Assembly (NCBI GenBank): GCA_964531285.1
Contig: CAZHDI010000022.1
Span: 1 to 42,547, forward strand
Reading direction: 5' to 3'
Length of the DNA stretch: 42,547 nt
From: CAZHDI01 sp964531285
GTDB lineage: Bacteria > Pseudomonadota > Alphaproteobacteria > JAJFIK01
In this document: one piece after another, positions 1-9,444 of the stretch
Position numbering within the stretch: position 1 is the first letter of the stretch
Layout: the number at the start of each line of letters is the position of its first letter
The notes under the pieces: generated by a model
The model's input: only the letters and a program-made list of their open reading frames with translations
Database searches by the model: none
Told to the model about the DNA's origin: nothing
Translations under genes and position numbers: made by a program

Positions 1-185
1 ATGTTGATGAAGGTCGATTTGCCGGCGCCATTGGGGCCCAAAAGCCCGAAAATCGAGCCGCGCGGCACCGCGAGGGAGACACTTTTCAGGGCTTCCTTGG
101 CGGGCTGATTGCCCTGGGCGCGATAGACCTTGCGCAAATCCACCGCTTCAATGGCATTCTGGCTCGGCGATGCAGCAGCGGTCAT
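1..185 (-). CDS. ABC transporter ATP-binding protein (N-terminal part)
   Basis: This is the first 61 codons of an ABC-type ATPase that runs off the left edge. The visible protein starts MTAAASPSQNAIEAVDL and reaches a perfect Walker A motif, GPNGAGKST, at about residues 51-59, preceded by the usual beta strand (SIFGLLG). The ATG at 183-185 (complement) has an AGGGGA ribosome binding site about seven bases upstream, which supports this start. Such proteins hydrolyse ATP to power export or uptake across the inner membrane. The signature and Walker B motifs lie outside the window, so substrate and direction cannot be told. It is divergent from polA, with 145 bases between the two starts. The family call is firm; the transporter type is open. 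Confidence 0.9.
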   Translation of the reverse strand, partial: MTAAASPSQNAIEAVDLRKVYRAQGNQPAKEALKSVSLAVPRGSIFGLLGPNGAGKSTFIN

Positions 186-330
186 GGCAGTCCCCTTATG
201 ATTGACGGGCCGGCGGAGGCGGGCGCGCCAGCCATCTTTCCCTACATAGGACTCGGGCTATTGTCAGCCAAGCACCGCATGCCGCGATGCCGTCCCCTGC
301 CAGTCTGCCCGCAACGGAGCCCGCCGCGCC

Positions 331-3267
331 ATGGCCGCGACCAAAACATCCAAAACCGCCGGTATCGGCACAGGCGATCACCTTTATCTGGTGGACGGAT
401 CGGCGTTCATCTTCCGGGCCTTCCATGCCCTGCCCCCGCTGACCCGCAAGAGCGACGGCCTGCCGGTCGGCGCCGTGTCGGGCTTCTGCAACATGCTCTA
501 CAAGCTCCTGGAAGACACCAAAGCGGGCGATCAACCGACCCATTTTGCCGTCGTGTTCGATTACTCCAGCCAGTCCTTCCGCAATGAGATCTATGCGGAA
601 TATAAGGCCAACCGGGACGAGCCGCCCGAGGATCTGCGCCCGCAATTCCCCCTGGTGCGCGAGGCCACCAAGGCGTTCAACGTGCCGTGCCTGGAGCAGG
701 AAGGCTTCGAAGCCGACGATCTGATCGCGACCTATGCGGATCAGGCGCGCAGCGCCGGGGCGAAGGTCACCATCGTCTCGTCGGACAAGGACCTGATGCA
801 GCTTGTCGGCAACGGCGTCGTCATGCTCGATGCGATGAAATCCAAGACCATCGACGATGAGGGCGTGGTCGAGAAGTTCGGCGTCGGGCCGGATAAGGTG
901 GTCGATGTTCAGGCGCTCGCAGGGGATTCCATCGACAATGTGCCCGGCGTGCCGGGGATCGGTGTCAAGACCGCAGCCGAACTGATCAATCAGTATGGGG
1001 ATCTTGAGACCCTCCTGGCCAAGGCTGACGAGATCAAACAGCCCAAGCGGCGTCAAAACCTGATCGAGTTTGCTGACCAGGCGCGCCTGTCGCGACGGCT
1101 GGTGGAGCTGGACCGCACGGTCAAGCTGGATGTGCCGCTGGGCAACCTGACGGTCACCGAACCGCGTGCCAGCGAGGTCATCGGATTTCTCAAGGCAATG
1201 GAATTTACGACCCTGACGAAACGGGTGGCCTCGGCGCTCGAGGTGGCGGATCTCGACGCCATCGACGCGGCAACCGTCAAGGCCAGTCCGCCGCCGTCTT
1301 CATCGGACGCGAAAGACGGCAGCGCCAAGACCGCACCGAAAAAGGCTAAGGCCAAGACGGCCTCCGAGGCGGATCATAAACCCGGCGCGGTGCCCGGCGA
1401 AGAGGCAGTCCGGGCCAAGATCGATGCACAGTCCTACGAGACCGTGACGGACCCGGAGCGTTTGAAGGACTGGATCGGGCGGGCCTTTGAGGCCGGCGTC
1501 GTGACGGTCGATACCGAGACCAATTCGCTCGATGCGCGCGCGGCGGACCTTGTGGGCGTCTCGCTTGCCCTGGCGCCGGGCGAGGCCTGCTACGTCCCGC
1601 TGGCCCATGGCCTGGGCGGGGAATTGGCGTTTGAAGACGCGCCCGAGCAAATCGATCTGGAGACGGCCCTCAAGGCCTTGAAGCCGCTGCTTGAGGCGCC
1701 GGCCGTGCTCAAGGTCGGCCACAATCTGAAATTCGATGCGCTGGTCCTGCGCCAGCCACGCTACGGGATCATGCTTGGGCCGATCGATGACACCATGCTG
1801 ATTTCCTACGCCATGGACGCGGGGCTGCATGGTCATGGCATGGACGAATTGTCCAAGCTGCATCTGGATCACGCGCCGATCGCGTTCAAGGATATTGCCG
1901 GCTCCGGCAAATCCATGAAGACCTTCGATCAGATCCCCATTGCCGAAGCCGCTCCGTATGCGGCGGAAGACGCCGATGTTACCGGCCGCCTGCACCGGCT
2001 CTTAAAGCCGCGCCTTGCCGCGCAAAAGGCCGCCACGGTCTATGAGACCCTGGAACGCCCGCTGGTGCCGGTCCTTGTTGGCATGGAACATGAAGGCGTG
2101 CTGGTGGACAAGACGGTGCTCGCGCGGCTGAGCCAGTCCTTCGCGGAACGCATGGCCGAGCTTGAAACCAAGGCCCATGACCTCGCCGGCGAGAGCTTCA
2201 ATCTCGGCTCACCCAAACAGTTGGGCGAGATCCTGTTCGAGAAAATGGGCATCGAGTCCGGCAAAAAGACCAAAACCGGCGCCCATGCGACGGGGGCGGA
2301 CATTCTGGAGCAACTGGCCGCGGAGGGCCATGATCTGCCTGCGGTCATTCTCGATTGGCGCCAGGTGTCCAAGCTGAAAAGCACCTATACGGACGCCCTG
2401 CCGACCTACATCAATGCCGAGACCGGCCGGGTCCATACGTCCTATTCGATGGCCGCGACCACCACGGGCCGCCTGTCCTCGAGCGATCCGAACCTGCAAA
2501 ACATCCCGATCCGGACCGAAGAGGGCCGCGAGATCCGCACCGCGTTCATTGCCGCGCCGGGTCATGTTCTGATCAGCGCGGATTACAGCCAGATCGAACT
2601 CAGGGTGCTGGCCCAAATGGCCGATATCGCCACGCTGAAGCAGGCTTTCGCCGATGGCCTCGATATCCATGCCATGACCGCAAGCCAGATGTTCGACACA
2701 CCGATCAAGGGCATGGACCCGATGGTCCGGCGCAAAGCCAAGGCCATCAATTTCGGGATTATTTACGGAATTTCCGCGTTCGGATTATCGAACCAGTTGC
2801 GGATCCCGCGCGGTGAGGCGCAGTCCTATATCGAGGCCTATTTCGAGCGCTTCCCGGGGATCAAGGATTACATGGACCGCACCAAGGCGTTCTGCCGTGA
2901 GCATCTTTATGTGGAGACCATGTTCGGCCGGCGCTGCCACATGCCGGATATCAAATCGTCCCAACCGGCGCGGCGCAGTTTTATCGAGCGCGCCGCGATC
3001 AATGCGCCGATCCAGGGCACGGCGGCCGATATCATCCGCAGAGCGATGATCCGTATTCCGGGGGCCCTTGACGCCGCTGGCCTGAACGCGCGCATGCTCC
3101 TTCAGGTCCATGACGAACTGATTTTCGAGGTGCCCGAATCCGAGGCCGACGAGACCTGCGCCCTGGTGCGCGATGTCATGGAAGGGGCGGCGAAACCGGC
3201 GGTCGATTTCGCCATTCCCTTGAAGGTCGACGCCCAGACCGGCGCCTCCTGGGCCGAGGCGCACTAA
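331..3267 (+). CDS. polA: DNA polymerase I
   Basis: Repair and Okazaki-fragment polymerase of 978 residues, slightly longer than the roughly 930 of Escherichia coli. All three domains are visible. The 5'-3' exonuclease (about 16-310) shows VDGSAFIFRAFHAL, SSDKDLMQL and the helix-3-turn-helix GDSIDNVPGVPGIGVKT. The 3'-5' exonuclease (about 385-560) has VDTETNSLD at about 392, GHNLKFD and YAAEDAD, so proofreading residues appear intact. The polymerase domain has motif A DYSQIELR (about 750), motif B RRKAKAINFGIIYG (about 800) and motif C QVHDELIFEVP (about 924). A lysine- and alanine-rich linker near 320-360 separates the first two domains. GGAG lies about 11 bases before the ATG. It is convergent with pckA, 23 bases away. 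Confidence 0.98.
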   Translation: MAATKTSKTAGIGTGDHLYLVDGSAFIFRAFHALPPLTRKSDGLPVGAVSGFCNMLYKLLEDTKAGDQPTHFAVVFDYSSQSFRNEIYAEYKANRDEPPEDLRPQFPLVREATKAFNVPCLEQEGFEADDLIATYADQARSAGAKVTIVSSDKDLMQLVGNGVVMLDAMKSKTIDDEGVVEKFGVGPDKVVDVQALAGDSIDNVPGVPGIGVKTAAELINQYGDLETLLAKADEIKQPKRRQNLIEFADQARLSRRLVELDRTVKLDVPLGNLTVTEPRASEVIGFLKAMEFTTLTKRVASALEVADLDAIDAATVKASPPPSSSDAKDGSAKTAPKKAKAKTASEADHKPGAVPGEEAVRAKIDAQSYETVTDPERLKDWIGRAFEAGVVTVDTETNSLDARAADLVGVSLALAPGEACYVPLAHGLGGELAFEDAPEQIDLETALKALKPLLEAPAVLKVGHNLKFDALVLRQPRYGIMLGPIDDTMLISYAMDAGLHGHGMDELSKLHLDHAPIAFKDIAGSGKSMKTFDQIPIAEAAPYAAEDADVTGRLHRLLKPRLAAQKAATVYETLERPLVPVLVGMEHEGVLVDKTVLARLSQSFAERMAELETKAHDLAGESFNLGSPKQLGEILFEKMGIESGKKTKTGAHATGADILEQLAAEGHDLPAVILDWRQVSKLKSTYTDALPTYINAETGRVHTSYSMAATTTGRLSSSDPNLQNIPIRTEEGREIRTAFIAAPGHVLISADYSQIELRVLAQMADIATLKQAFADGLDIHAMTASQMFDTPIKGMDPMVRRKAKAINFGIIYGISAFGLSNQLRIPRGEAQSYIEAYFERFPGIKDYMDRTKAFCREHLYVETMFGRRCHMPDIKSSQPARRSFIERAAINAPIQGTAADIIRRAMIRIPGALDAAGLNARMLLQVHDELIFEVPESEADETCALVRDVMEGAAKPAVDFAIPLKVDAQTGASWAEAH

Positions 3268-3290
3268 CCGGCACCGGGCGCCGGCCGGCC
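3268..3290. terminator. possible weak shared terminator between polA and pckA
   Basis: The 23 bases between the convergent stop codons are almost pure G and C and can form a short hairpin (CCGGC, seven-base loop, GCCGG). There is no T tract on either side, so intrinsic termination is doubtful. Position is the main argument. Confidence 0.25.
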
Positions 3291-4937
3291 TCAGCCCACC
3301 CGAGGCGCGGCCTGACGCACCGCATCGTCGACATGGGCCGCGAACGGTTTGAAATTGGTGACGAACCGGTTGGCCAGATCCTGAGCTTTCAGATCGAACG
3401 CCCGCCCATCGGACCATGTCCCGCGCGGATCGAGGATCCCGGAGTCGACATTGGTCACATGCATCGGCACATCGAAGCCGAAGATGGGATCTTTGCGCAT
3501 CTGCGCATTGTTCAACGCGCCTGAGAGCGCGGCATCGAGCAGGGTGCGCGTCGCCTTAAGCGGCATGCGCTTGCCCGTGCCATGGGGCCCGCCGGTCCAT
3601 CCGGTATTCACCAGCCAACAGGTCACATCATGATGGGCGATCAGGGAGCGGAGCAAATCGCCATAGACGCTGGGATGACGCGGCATGAACGGCGCGCCGA
3701 AACAGGCCGAGAAGGTCGCCTCCGGCTCGGTCACGCCTTTTTCGGTGCCGGCCACCTTCGCGGTGTAGCCCGACAGGAAGTGATACATCGCCTGATCGGC
3801 GCTCATGCGCGCCAGCGGCGGCATCACGCCGAACGCATCGCAGGTCAGCATGATGATGCTTTTGGGATGACCGCTGATCCCGGTCTCGGACGCGTTGGCG
3901 ATGTAATCGAGCGGATAAGCGCCGCGCGTGTTCTCGGTCAGGCTGGCATCGTCGAAATCGATCTCGCCCGTCGCCGGATCCACAACCACATTCTCCAGCA
4001 CTGTCCCAAAGCGCTGGGTCGTGCTGTAAATTTCCGGCTCCTGCTCGGGTGACAGGCGGATCATCTTGGCATAACAGCCGCCTTCGAAATTGAACACGCC
4101 GTTCTCGGACCATCCGTGCTCGTCATCGCCGATCAGCGTCCGGGTCGGGTCGGCGGAGAGCGTGGTCTTACCGGTCCCCGACAGCCCGAAAAAGATCGCC
4201 GTATCGTCTCCCGACGAACCGACATTGGCCGAACAGTGCATCGGCATCACGCCGCGCTCGGGCAACAGATAATTCAGAATCGAGAACACCGACTTTTTCA
4301 TTTCGCCGGCATAGGACGTGCCGCCAATCAAAATGATGCGGCGGTCGAAATCGCAGGCGATGACCGTCTCGCACCGGCAACCGTGGAGCGCAGGGTCCGC
4401 CTGGAACCCGGGCAGATCGACGATCAGATAATCCGGCTCGAAACCGGGAAGCGCACTGCGCTCGGGCCGGCGGAGCAGATGCCGGATAAAGAGCGAGTGC
4501 CAGGCATATTCCGTCACCACCCGGACATTGATCCGGTGCGCCGGATCGGCCCCGCCCTGAAGGTCCTGCACATTCAGGTCGCGGCCCTGGGCATAAGCCA
4601 GCATGGAGTCCCGCAGCCGGTCGAAGGCCGCCGGCGACATGCGCTTGTTGTTATCCCACCAGATGGTGTGTTCCGTCGCCGGATGGGCGACAATGAATTT
4701 ATCCGCGGCCGAGCGCCCGGTGTGCTGACCGGTCTTGACCACGAGCGCACCCTTGGCCGTGATCTCACCCTCCCCGGCCCGAACCGCCTCCTGGAAAAGC
4801 TGGCCCTCGGAATGGTTCCAGTGCACCACATTCAAGTTGCGGAAGCCGTGCCGCTCCAGGCCGTGGTTTGTATTGAAAATGCCGGTTTGATGCGCGGCGA
4901 CCCCTGAATCCACCCCTATCACTCCATGTTGCGCCAT
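3291..4937 (-). CDS. pckA: phosphoenolpyruvate carboxykinase (ATP)
   Basis: Converts oxaloacetate and ATP to phosphoenolpyruvate, CO2 and ADP, the entry step of gluconeogenesis in the cytoplasm. The protein is 548 residues, the usual family size. The kinase P-loop GLSGTGKTTLSAD lies near residues 248-260, followed by the metal and nucleotide site GDDEHGWSENGVFNFEGGC. The substrate region LLPERGVMPMHCSANVG precedes the P-loop. The ATP-dependent form is indicated by overall similarity and by GQHTGRSAADKF near the N-terminus. No clear ribosome binding site precedes the chosen ATG; an in-frame GTG a few codons later is possible. In many alphaproteobacteria pckA lies divergent from chvI, and in Sinorhizobium it is tied to ChvI control. 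Here a MATE gene lies between them. Confidence 0.97.
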   Translation of the reverse strand: MAQHGVIGVDSGVAAHQTGIFNTNHGLERHGFRNLNVVHWNHSEGQLFQEAVRAGEGEITAKGALVVKTGQHTGRSAADKFIVAHPATEHTIWWDNNKRMSPAAFDRLRDSMLAYAQGRDLNVQDLQGGADPAHRINVRVVTEYAWHSLFIRHLLRRPERSALPGFEPDYLIVDLPGFQADPALHGCRCETVIACDFDRRIILIGGTSYAGEMKKSVFSILNYLLPERGVMPMHCSANVGSSGDDTAIFFGLSGTGKTTLSADPTRTLIGDDEHGWSENGVFNFEGGCYAKMIRLSPEQEPEIYSTTQRFGTVLENVVVDPATGEIDFDDASLTENTRGAYPLDYIANASETGISGHPKSIIMLTCDAFGVMPPLARMSADQAMYHFLSGYTAKVAGTEKGVTEPEATFSACFGAPFMPRHPSVYGDLLRSLIAHHDVTCWLVNTGWTGGPHGTGKRMPLKATRTLLDAALSGALNNAQMRKDPIFGFDVPMHVTNVDSGILDPRGTWSDGRAFDLKAQDLANRFVTNFKPFAAHVDDAVRQAAPRVG

Positions 4938-5254
4938 CGGGGCAGTCGAACTCCGCCCGGCAAGCAGTCACAGTTACATATCGGCAACAGTCTTGCGCGC
5001 GCGCACCTGTCCTCCCGGACCGGCGCGGCGCCTGAAGCCCGTCTGATAATCCACCACGAACCCGAACCTGTGTGCAACATCCTGCACCAAAAGCCGCAGT
5101 GGAAAATCAATCCCTGATCCGCGCGGCGCGAAACCGCGCGTCGCCCGGCCCGCCGCCTAACCGACCGGCGGTCACACGCAAAAATTTAAGCCTCGGCACA
5201 TTCACCTGTGTTCGTCATACTCTGACAAAACCAGGATCGGAGGTGATATCCGGC
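4938..5254. other. intergenic region between pckA and the MATE gene
   Basis: These 317 bases separate two divergent genes and should hold both promoters. An open frame continues upstream of the MATE start from 5072, but that extension lacks membrane character and looks non-coding. A GC-rich inverted repeat (CGCGCGG, seven-base loop, CCGCGCG) lies at 5120-5140. An AT-rich patch (AAAAATTTAAG) lies near 5180. I see no gene, RNA or clear sigma-70 promoter pair. Confidence 0.5.
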
Positions 5255-6664
5255 ATGCCATCGGGCGACCCAGATCAAACCGGCGAGACAGCGGCGAAGC
5301 CTCTGTCGGTCGCCGCGCACCTGCAAGCGACATTAGCCCTCGCCGTGCCGGCTGTGCTCGCCCGGTCCGGCCTGCTGTTGATGATGGCGACCGATACCCT
5401 AATGGTGGGTCAACACCACCCTGAGGAGTTGGCCTATCTGGGCCTTGCCATGTCGCTCCAGGCCATCCTCATCGCGATTTCCGTCGGCGTCCTCCAGGGC
5501 CAGCTTGTGATCACCGCCCAGGCCTACGGCGCGGGCAGGTTCCTGGCCTGCGGGCGCATCTGGCGCGTCGGCCTCCTCCATGCCGCCGTCCTGGGCCTTG
5601 TGATGGGCGTGGCGACGACCCAGGCCGACCGCCTGCTGCTTCTGGCCGGCCAGTCCGATGCGGTGGTGGCCGGAGCCCATGAGGTGCTCATCCATGTCGC
5701 CTGGGGTCAGGCGGGAACCCTGCTCTATCTGGCCTGTGCCTATTTTCTGGAAGGGATTCAGCGCCCGCGCGCGGCCGTCATTGTCATGGCGCTCGCCGTT
5801 TTCGCCAATATCGGCCTGAATCTGCTGGTGATCGGCCCTGACAGCGGCGGGGCGGCGGAGGCGCTGATGACGACCTCACTCGCGCGCTGGCTGACCTTCG
5901 GCGCCTTGTTGATCTATCTCCTGGTGCTCAGCGACCGGCACAAGTTCGGTCTTTTTGCCGCCGTCGGCGATGCCATCAACGCGGAAGGGCGCCGCTTGGG
6001 GGCCGCAGTCCGGCGGATCGGCTTTCCAGTGGCGATCGGCTTTGGGCTGGAGACCGGCGCCATGGCCGCGCTGACCCTCATGGCCGGCGCCATCGGCAAA
6101 CTGGAACTGGCGGCCTTCCATGTGACGACCCAGCTTTTGCAGGTCACCTACATGATCGCGATCGGCACCGCGGCGGCGACTGCCGTGCGGGTCGGCGCCT
6201 TTTACGGCCGCGACGACTGGCACGGGCTGGCCCGCGCGGCCTGGACCGGGATCGGCGTGGGCCTTGGGCTAATGGGCAGTTGTGCGCTGTTGTTCTGGGT
6301 GATGCCGGAGACCTTCGCCGGGCTTTTCATCGCGCCCGACGCGACCCTTCTGACCGCGCTGACCATTGGCCTGATCCTGGTGGCCGGGTTCCAGCTCATC
6401 GCCAATGCCGCGACCGTGGTCGTGATGGGGGCCTTGCGGGGCACCGGCGATGTCCTGGTGCCGCTGATCGTGCAGATGGCCGGGATCTGGCTGATCTCCC
6501 TGCCCCTCGGCGCCGCGCTGGCCTTCGGCACCGGTCTCGGCGCGCAGGGCCTGCTGATCGGCGCGACCGCGGGGATTACCGCCGGCGGGTTGGTCCTCGG
6601 CTATCGTCTCAACGCGATGATCCGCCGGTCCGCCCCGGCGCCGGCTCGGGGGACCCCTCTTTAG
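5255..6664 (+). CDS. MATE family multidrug/toxin efflux transporter
   Basis: Inner-membrane antiporter that exports organic cations or drugs in exchange for H+ or Na+. From the chosen ATG the protein is 469 residues, the normal MATE length, and consists of about twelve hydrophobic helices. The first, after a polar lead of about 25 residues, carries ALAVPAVLARSGLLLMMATDTLMVG, typical of the MATE N-lobe. The two halves resemble each other, as expected. An upstream in-frame start at 5072 would add 61 polar residues. The ATG at 5255 is preferred because GGAGG lies 11 bases before it and the length then fits. The gene lies between pckA and chvI, where related genomes usually have no gene, so it may be an insertion. 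Substrate unknown. Confidence 0.9.
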   Translation: MPSGDPDQTGETAAKPLSVAAHLQATLALAVPAVLARSGLLLMMATDTLMVGQHHPEELAYLGLAMSLQAILIAISVGVLQGQLVITAQAYGAGRFLACGRIWRVGLLHAAVLGLVMGVATTQADRLLLLAGQSDAVVAGAHEVLIHVAWGQAGTLLYLACAYFLEGIQRPRAAVIVMALAVFANIGLNLLVIGPDSGGAAEALMTTSLARWLTFGALLIYLLVLSDRHKFGLFAAVGDAINAEGRRLGAAVRRIGFPVAIGFGLETGAMAALTLMAGAIGKLELAAFHVTTQLLQVTYMIAIGTAAATAVRVGAFYGRDDWHGLARAAWTGIGVGLGLMGSCALLFWVMPETFAGLFIAPDATLLTALTIGLILVAGFQLIANAATVVVMGALRGTGDVLVPLIVQMAGIWLISLPLGAALAFGTGLGAQGLLIGATAGITAGGLVLGYRLNAMIRRSAPAPARGTPL

Positions 6665-6876
6665 GGTTGGCCATTGACGCAACGCTTCCTATGGTGTCAA
6701 GCGTTAAGCAGAGGCCCGGTGGTGCGTCGGTTCAGGACCGCGTTCGAGCAGGGTGGTGTTACTGATGTCGTTCACGGGTCGCAGGTTCGCCGCAGGACAA
6801 GCGGCCCGCTGAGACGCGAACGTCTGACCCGCGGCATCAGGGGGCAGGCAGTTCATCCAAGAATGGTAAAGTAGAG
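6665..6876 (+). promoter_or_regulatory. chvI upstream region with overlapping inverted repeats
   Basis: These 212 bases precede chvI and should hold its promoter. Two overlapping inverted repeats occur: TTGAC (6674-6678) with GTCAA (6696-6700), and AACGCTT (6681-6687) with AAGCGTT (6699-6705). The first arm also resembles a -35 element (TTGACG), but no good -10 lies at the right distance. There is no T tract, so a terminator for the MATE gene is unlikely. Which protein binds, if any, is unknown. Confidence 0.35.
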
Positions 6877-7587
6877 ATGGCTACGATCGCCCTCGTTGAC
6901 GACGATCGCAATATCCTGACATCCGTCTCCATCGCGTTGGAGTCGGAGGGATATAATGTGAAGACTTACACCGACGGCGCCTCCGCGCTGGCGGCGCTCA
7001 CCGCGACCCCGCCCGACCTTGCAATTCTCGACATCAAGATGCCGCGCATGGACGGCATGGAAGTCCTGCGCCGGCTGCGCCAGAAAGTGGATTTGCCGGT
7101 GATCTTCCTGACCTCCAAAGACACTGAGGTCGACGAGGAACTGGGTCTTGAAATGGGTGCGGACGATTTCATCCGCAAACCGTTTAGCCAGCGCCTTCTG
7201 CTCGCCCGCGTCCGCTCGGTCCTGCGCCGGATCTCGGCCATCGAGCCCGGCAGCAAGGAAGAAGCGCTCCAGGTCATGGTCCGCGGTAAGCTGGAAATGG
7301 ACCCGAACCGCCATGCCTGCACGTGGGAAGGCCGTCCGGTGACCCTGACGGTGACGGAATTCCTTATCCTCCAGGCCCTGGCGCAGCGCCCGGGTTACGT
7401 CAAAAGCCGTGATAACCTCATGGACGCGGCCTATGACGATCAGGTTTACGTGGACGATCGCACCATCGACAGTCACATCAAGCGGCTGCGTAAAAAGTTC
7501 CGTCAGGTCGATGGCGAATTCGATGCGATCGAGACGTTGTATGGCGTCGGCTATCGCTTCAAGGAAAACGCGAACGGACAACAGTGA
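6877..7587 (+). CDS. chvI: response regulator ChvI (OmpR family)
   Basis: DNA-binding response regulator of 236 residues, the partner of ChvG. The receiver domain (1-120) has the acidic pocket D8-D10, the phospho-acceptor D52 in ILDIKMPRMDG, the switch T79/S80 and the conserved lysine K101 (RKPF). The C-terminal winged helix (about 135-232) carries LTVTEFLILQALAQRPG and ends in YGVGYRFKE, as in OmpR/PhoB proteins. In Rhizobiaceae and Brucella (BvrR), ChvI controls envelope, acid-response and virulence or symbiosis genes. The stop codon overlaps the chvG start by four bases, so the two are translationally coupled. The assignment rests on sequence plus the chvG-hprK-EIIA-HPr neighbourhood. Confidence 0.93.
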   Translation: MATIALVDDDRNILTSVSIALESEGYNVKTYTDGASALAALTATPPDLAILDIKMPRMDGMEVLRRLRQKVDLPVIFLTSKDTEVDEELGLEMGADDFIRKPFSQRLLLARVRSVLRRISAIEPGSKEEALQVMVRGKLEMDPNRHACTWEGRPVTLTVTEFLILQALAQRPGYVKSRDNLMDAAYDDQVYVDDRTIDSHIKRLRKKFRQVDGEFDAIETLYGVGYRFKENANGQQ

Positions 7588-9434
7588 GTCACCACGTGCC
7601 CCACTCAGGCGGCCCCGGTTTCGGCGGCGATCGCACGCCATCGAAGCTGGCGGGTGACCTTGCCCGCCGGGTGGGACAGGTGCGTGCCGCGCTCATGGCG
7701 CATTGGCCCCGATGGCTGCCCGGCGTCACCCCGTCACCATCACCAGAGGATGCGGCGGATCCGGTGGAAGGCCACGAATCCGGCGGACGCCGGCGGGCGC
7801 ACTGGGTGTACAGCCTGTTCGTGCAGATCGTCGCTTTCAATTTGATCGGTCTGGCCGTCTTTGCCGCCATGCTTCTGGGCTCCAGCCAGTTCCGCAAAAA
7901 CACCATCGACGAACGCCTTCAGGCCCTCGAGACCTACAGCCGGTTCGTTTCCGGCGCGCTCGAGCAATCGGCGCTCGTCTCCCGTCCGGGCCGCCCGCGT
8001 AATGCCCCTTATTCCGTCATCGACCGGGACCGGGCCATCGACATCCTGCGCGAGCTTGTCGAGCCGTCGGGTCTGCGCGGTTACATCTACGATTATGATG
8101 GCAATCTGATCTACGATTCCTGGCTGCTCGCCCGTGACGGCCAGATCGATGCCCAAGCTCTGAACAACGAGCCCGCCGGATTCGATCCGGGCCGGATCGC
8201 TCAGAATTTGATGCTGCGCCTGCTCGGCCCGCGCCTGACCCCGGAAAGCGGCGACCCGGATATGCCCTTTACGGAAGTCACGGCGGCGATGGAAGGCAGC
8301 GCCGTTCCCGGCGACCGTCAGGCCCTGCGCCAGGACGAGAACGGCAATCTCATCGTGTCGGTCGCCATCCCGGTCAAGAAACTCCAGCGCCATGTGGGCG
8401 TGCTGCGCCTGTCGACCAAGAGCGGCGATTTCGACGCCCTTCTCTTGGCGGAGCGGACCGCGATTGTGCAGATCTTCCTCGTCGCTTTGGTCGCCAATGT
8501 CCTTCTGGCATTCCTCTTTACCCGGACTGTCGTGCGGCCGATCCGCCGTCTCGTGGCCGCCGCCGATGAGATCCGCTTCGCCCGACCGGGACCGGGCGGC
8601 GCCGGCCGCGGCGAGATCCCCGGATTTGGGGACCGCAAGGATGAGATCGGCGAACTGGCCCATTCCCTCAACGAAATGACCCGAACGCTGAACAAGCGCC
8701 TGGATGCCATCGAGCAGTTCGCCGCCGATGTGAGCCACGAGATCAAGACACCGCTGACGTCCATGCGCAGCGCGGCGGAGACCTTCGATCTGGCCAAGAC
8801 CGAGGCCTCCAAGGGCCGGCTCATCGAGGTCATCAAACATGACGTGGACCGGCTCGACCGGCTGATCACGGACATTTCCAATGCCTCGCGCCTGGATGCC
8901 GAACTGTCGCGCGAGAATGCCGAACGGGTGAACATCCCGCGTCTATTGCGCGAGATCATCCGGATCTATCATGACGCCGGATCCTTGAACGGCGTCGGCC
9001 TGACGCTCGACGTGCGGGCCGGCAGCCGGGACGAGACCGACCTGAATGTTCTGGGTATCGAAACCCGGCTGGGTCAGGTGATGCAAAACCTGATCGAAAA
9101 CGCGATCTCGTTCTCGCCGAATGGCGGATCGGTCCGGATCACCGTCGGACTGGAGCGCCAGAAGACATCGCCCTTCATTTCCGTCCGGGTCGAGGATGAC
9201 GGGCCGGGCATTCCCGAAGAGGCGCTGCAAAAAATCTTTCAGCGCTTTTATACTCAGCGGCCCGCGGAAGAAGAGTTCGGCAACAATTCCGGCCTTGGCC
9301 TGTCGATCTCCGAGCAGATCGTCGAAATCCATCACGGCCGGATCTGGGCCGAGAACCGCAGCCGGCCTGACGGGTCCATTGCGGGCGCCAAATTCACGGT
9401 TCTGCTGCCTGCCGACATGACACCCGCCCGATAG
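7584..9434 (+). CDS. chvG: sensor histidine kinase ChvG
   Basis: Membrane sensor kinase of 616 residues that phosphorylates ChvI. It starts with GTG inside the chvI stop (GTGA overlap). A proline-rich cytoplasmic lead (1-70) precedes TM1 (about 73-98, SLFVQIVAFNLIGLAVF). A periplasmic sensor of about 195 residues follows, then TM2 (about 292-317) and a HAMP segment. The histidine box VSHEIKTPLTSMR places the phospho-acceptor at H385. The ATPase domain shows the N box QVMQNLIENAISFS (about 500), G1 DDGPGIP and G2 GLGLSISEQIV. Homologues (ChvG, ExoS, BvrS) respond to acid or envelope stress, and in rhizobia the periplasmic regulator ExoR inhibits them. No exoR is visible here. Confidence 0.93.
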   Translation: MSHHVPHSGGPGFGGDRTPSKLAGDLARRVGQVRAALMAHWPRWLPGVTPSPSPEDAADPVEGHESGGRRRAHWVYSLFVQIVAFNLIGLAVFAAMLLGSSQFRKNTIDERLQALETYSRFVSGALEQSALVSRPGRPRNAPYSVIDRDRAIDILRELVEPSGLRGYIYDYDGNLIYDSWLLARDGQIDAQALNNEPAGFDPGRIAQNLMLRLLGPRLTPESGDPDMPFTEVTAAMEGSAVPGDRQALRQDENGNLIVSVAIPVKKLQRHVGVLRLSTKSGDFDALLLAERTAIVQIFLVALVANVLLAFLFTRTVVRPIRRLVAAADEIRFARPGPGGAGRGEIPGFGDRKDEIGELAHSLNEMTRTLNKRLDAIEQFAADVSHEIKTPLTSMRSAAETFDLAKTEASKGRLIEVIKHDVDRLDRLITDISNASRLDAELSRENAERVNIPRLLREIIRIYHDAGSLNGVGLTLDVRAGSRDETDLNVLGIETRLGQVMQNLIENAISFSPNGGSVRITVGLERQKTSPFISVRVEDDGPGIPEEALQKIFQRFYTQRPAEEEFGNNSGLGLSISEQIVEIHHGRIWAENRSRPDGSIAGAKFTVLLPADMTPAR

Positions 9435-9444
9435 GGGGCTGCCG

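Noticed and set aside
5072..5254. 61-codon N-terminal extension of the MATE protein
   Set aside because: Polar and without family likeness; the ATG at 5255 has GGAGG before it and gives the usual length.
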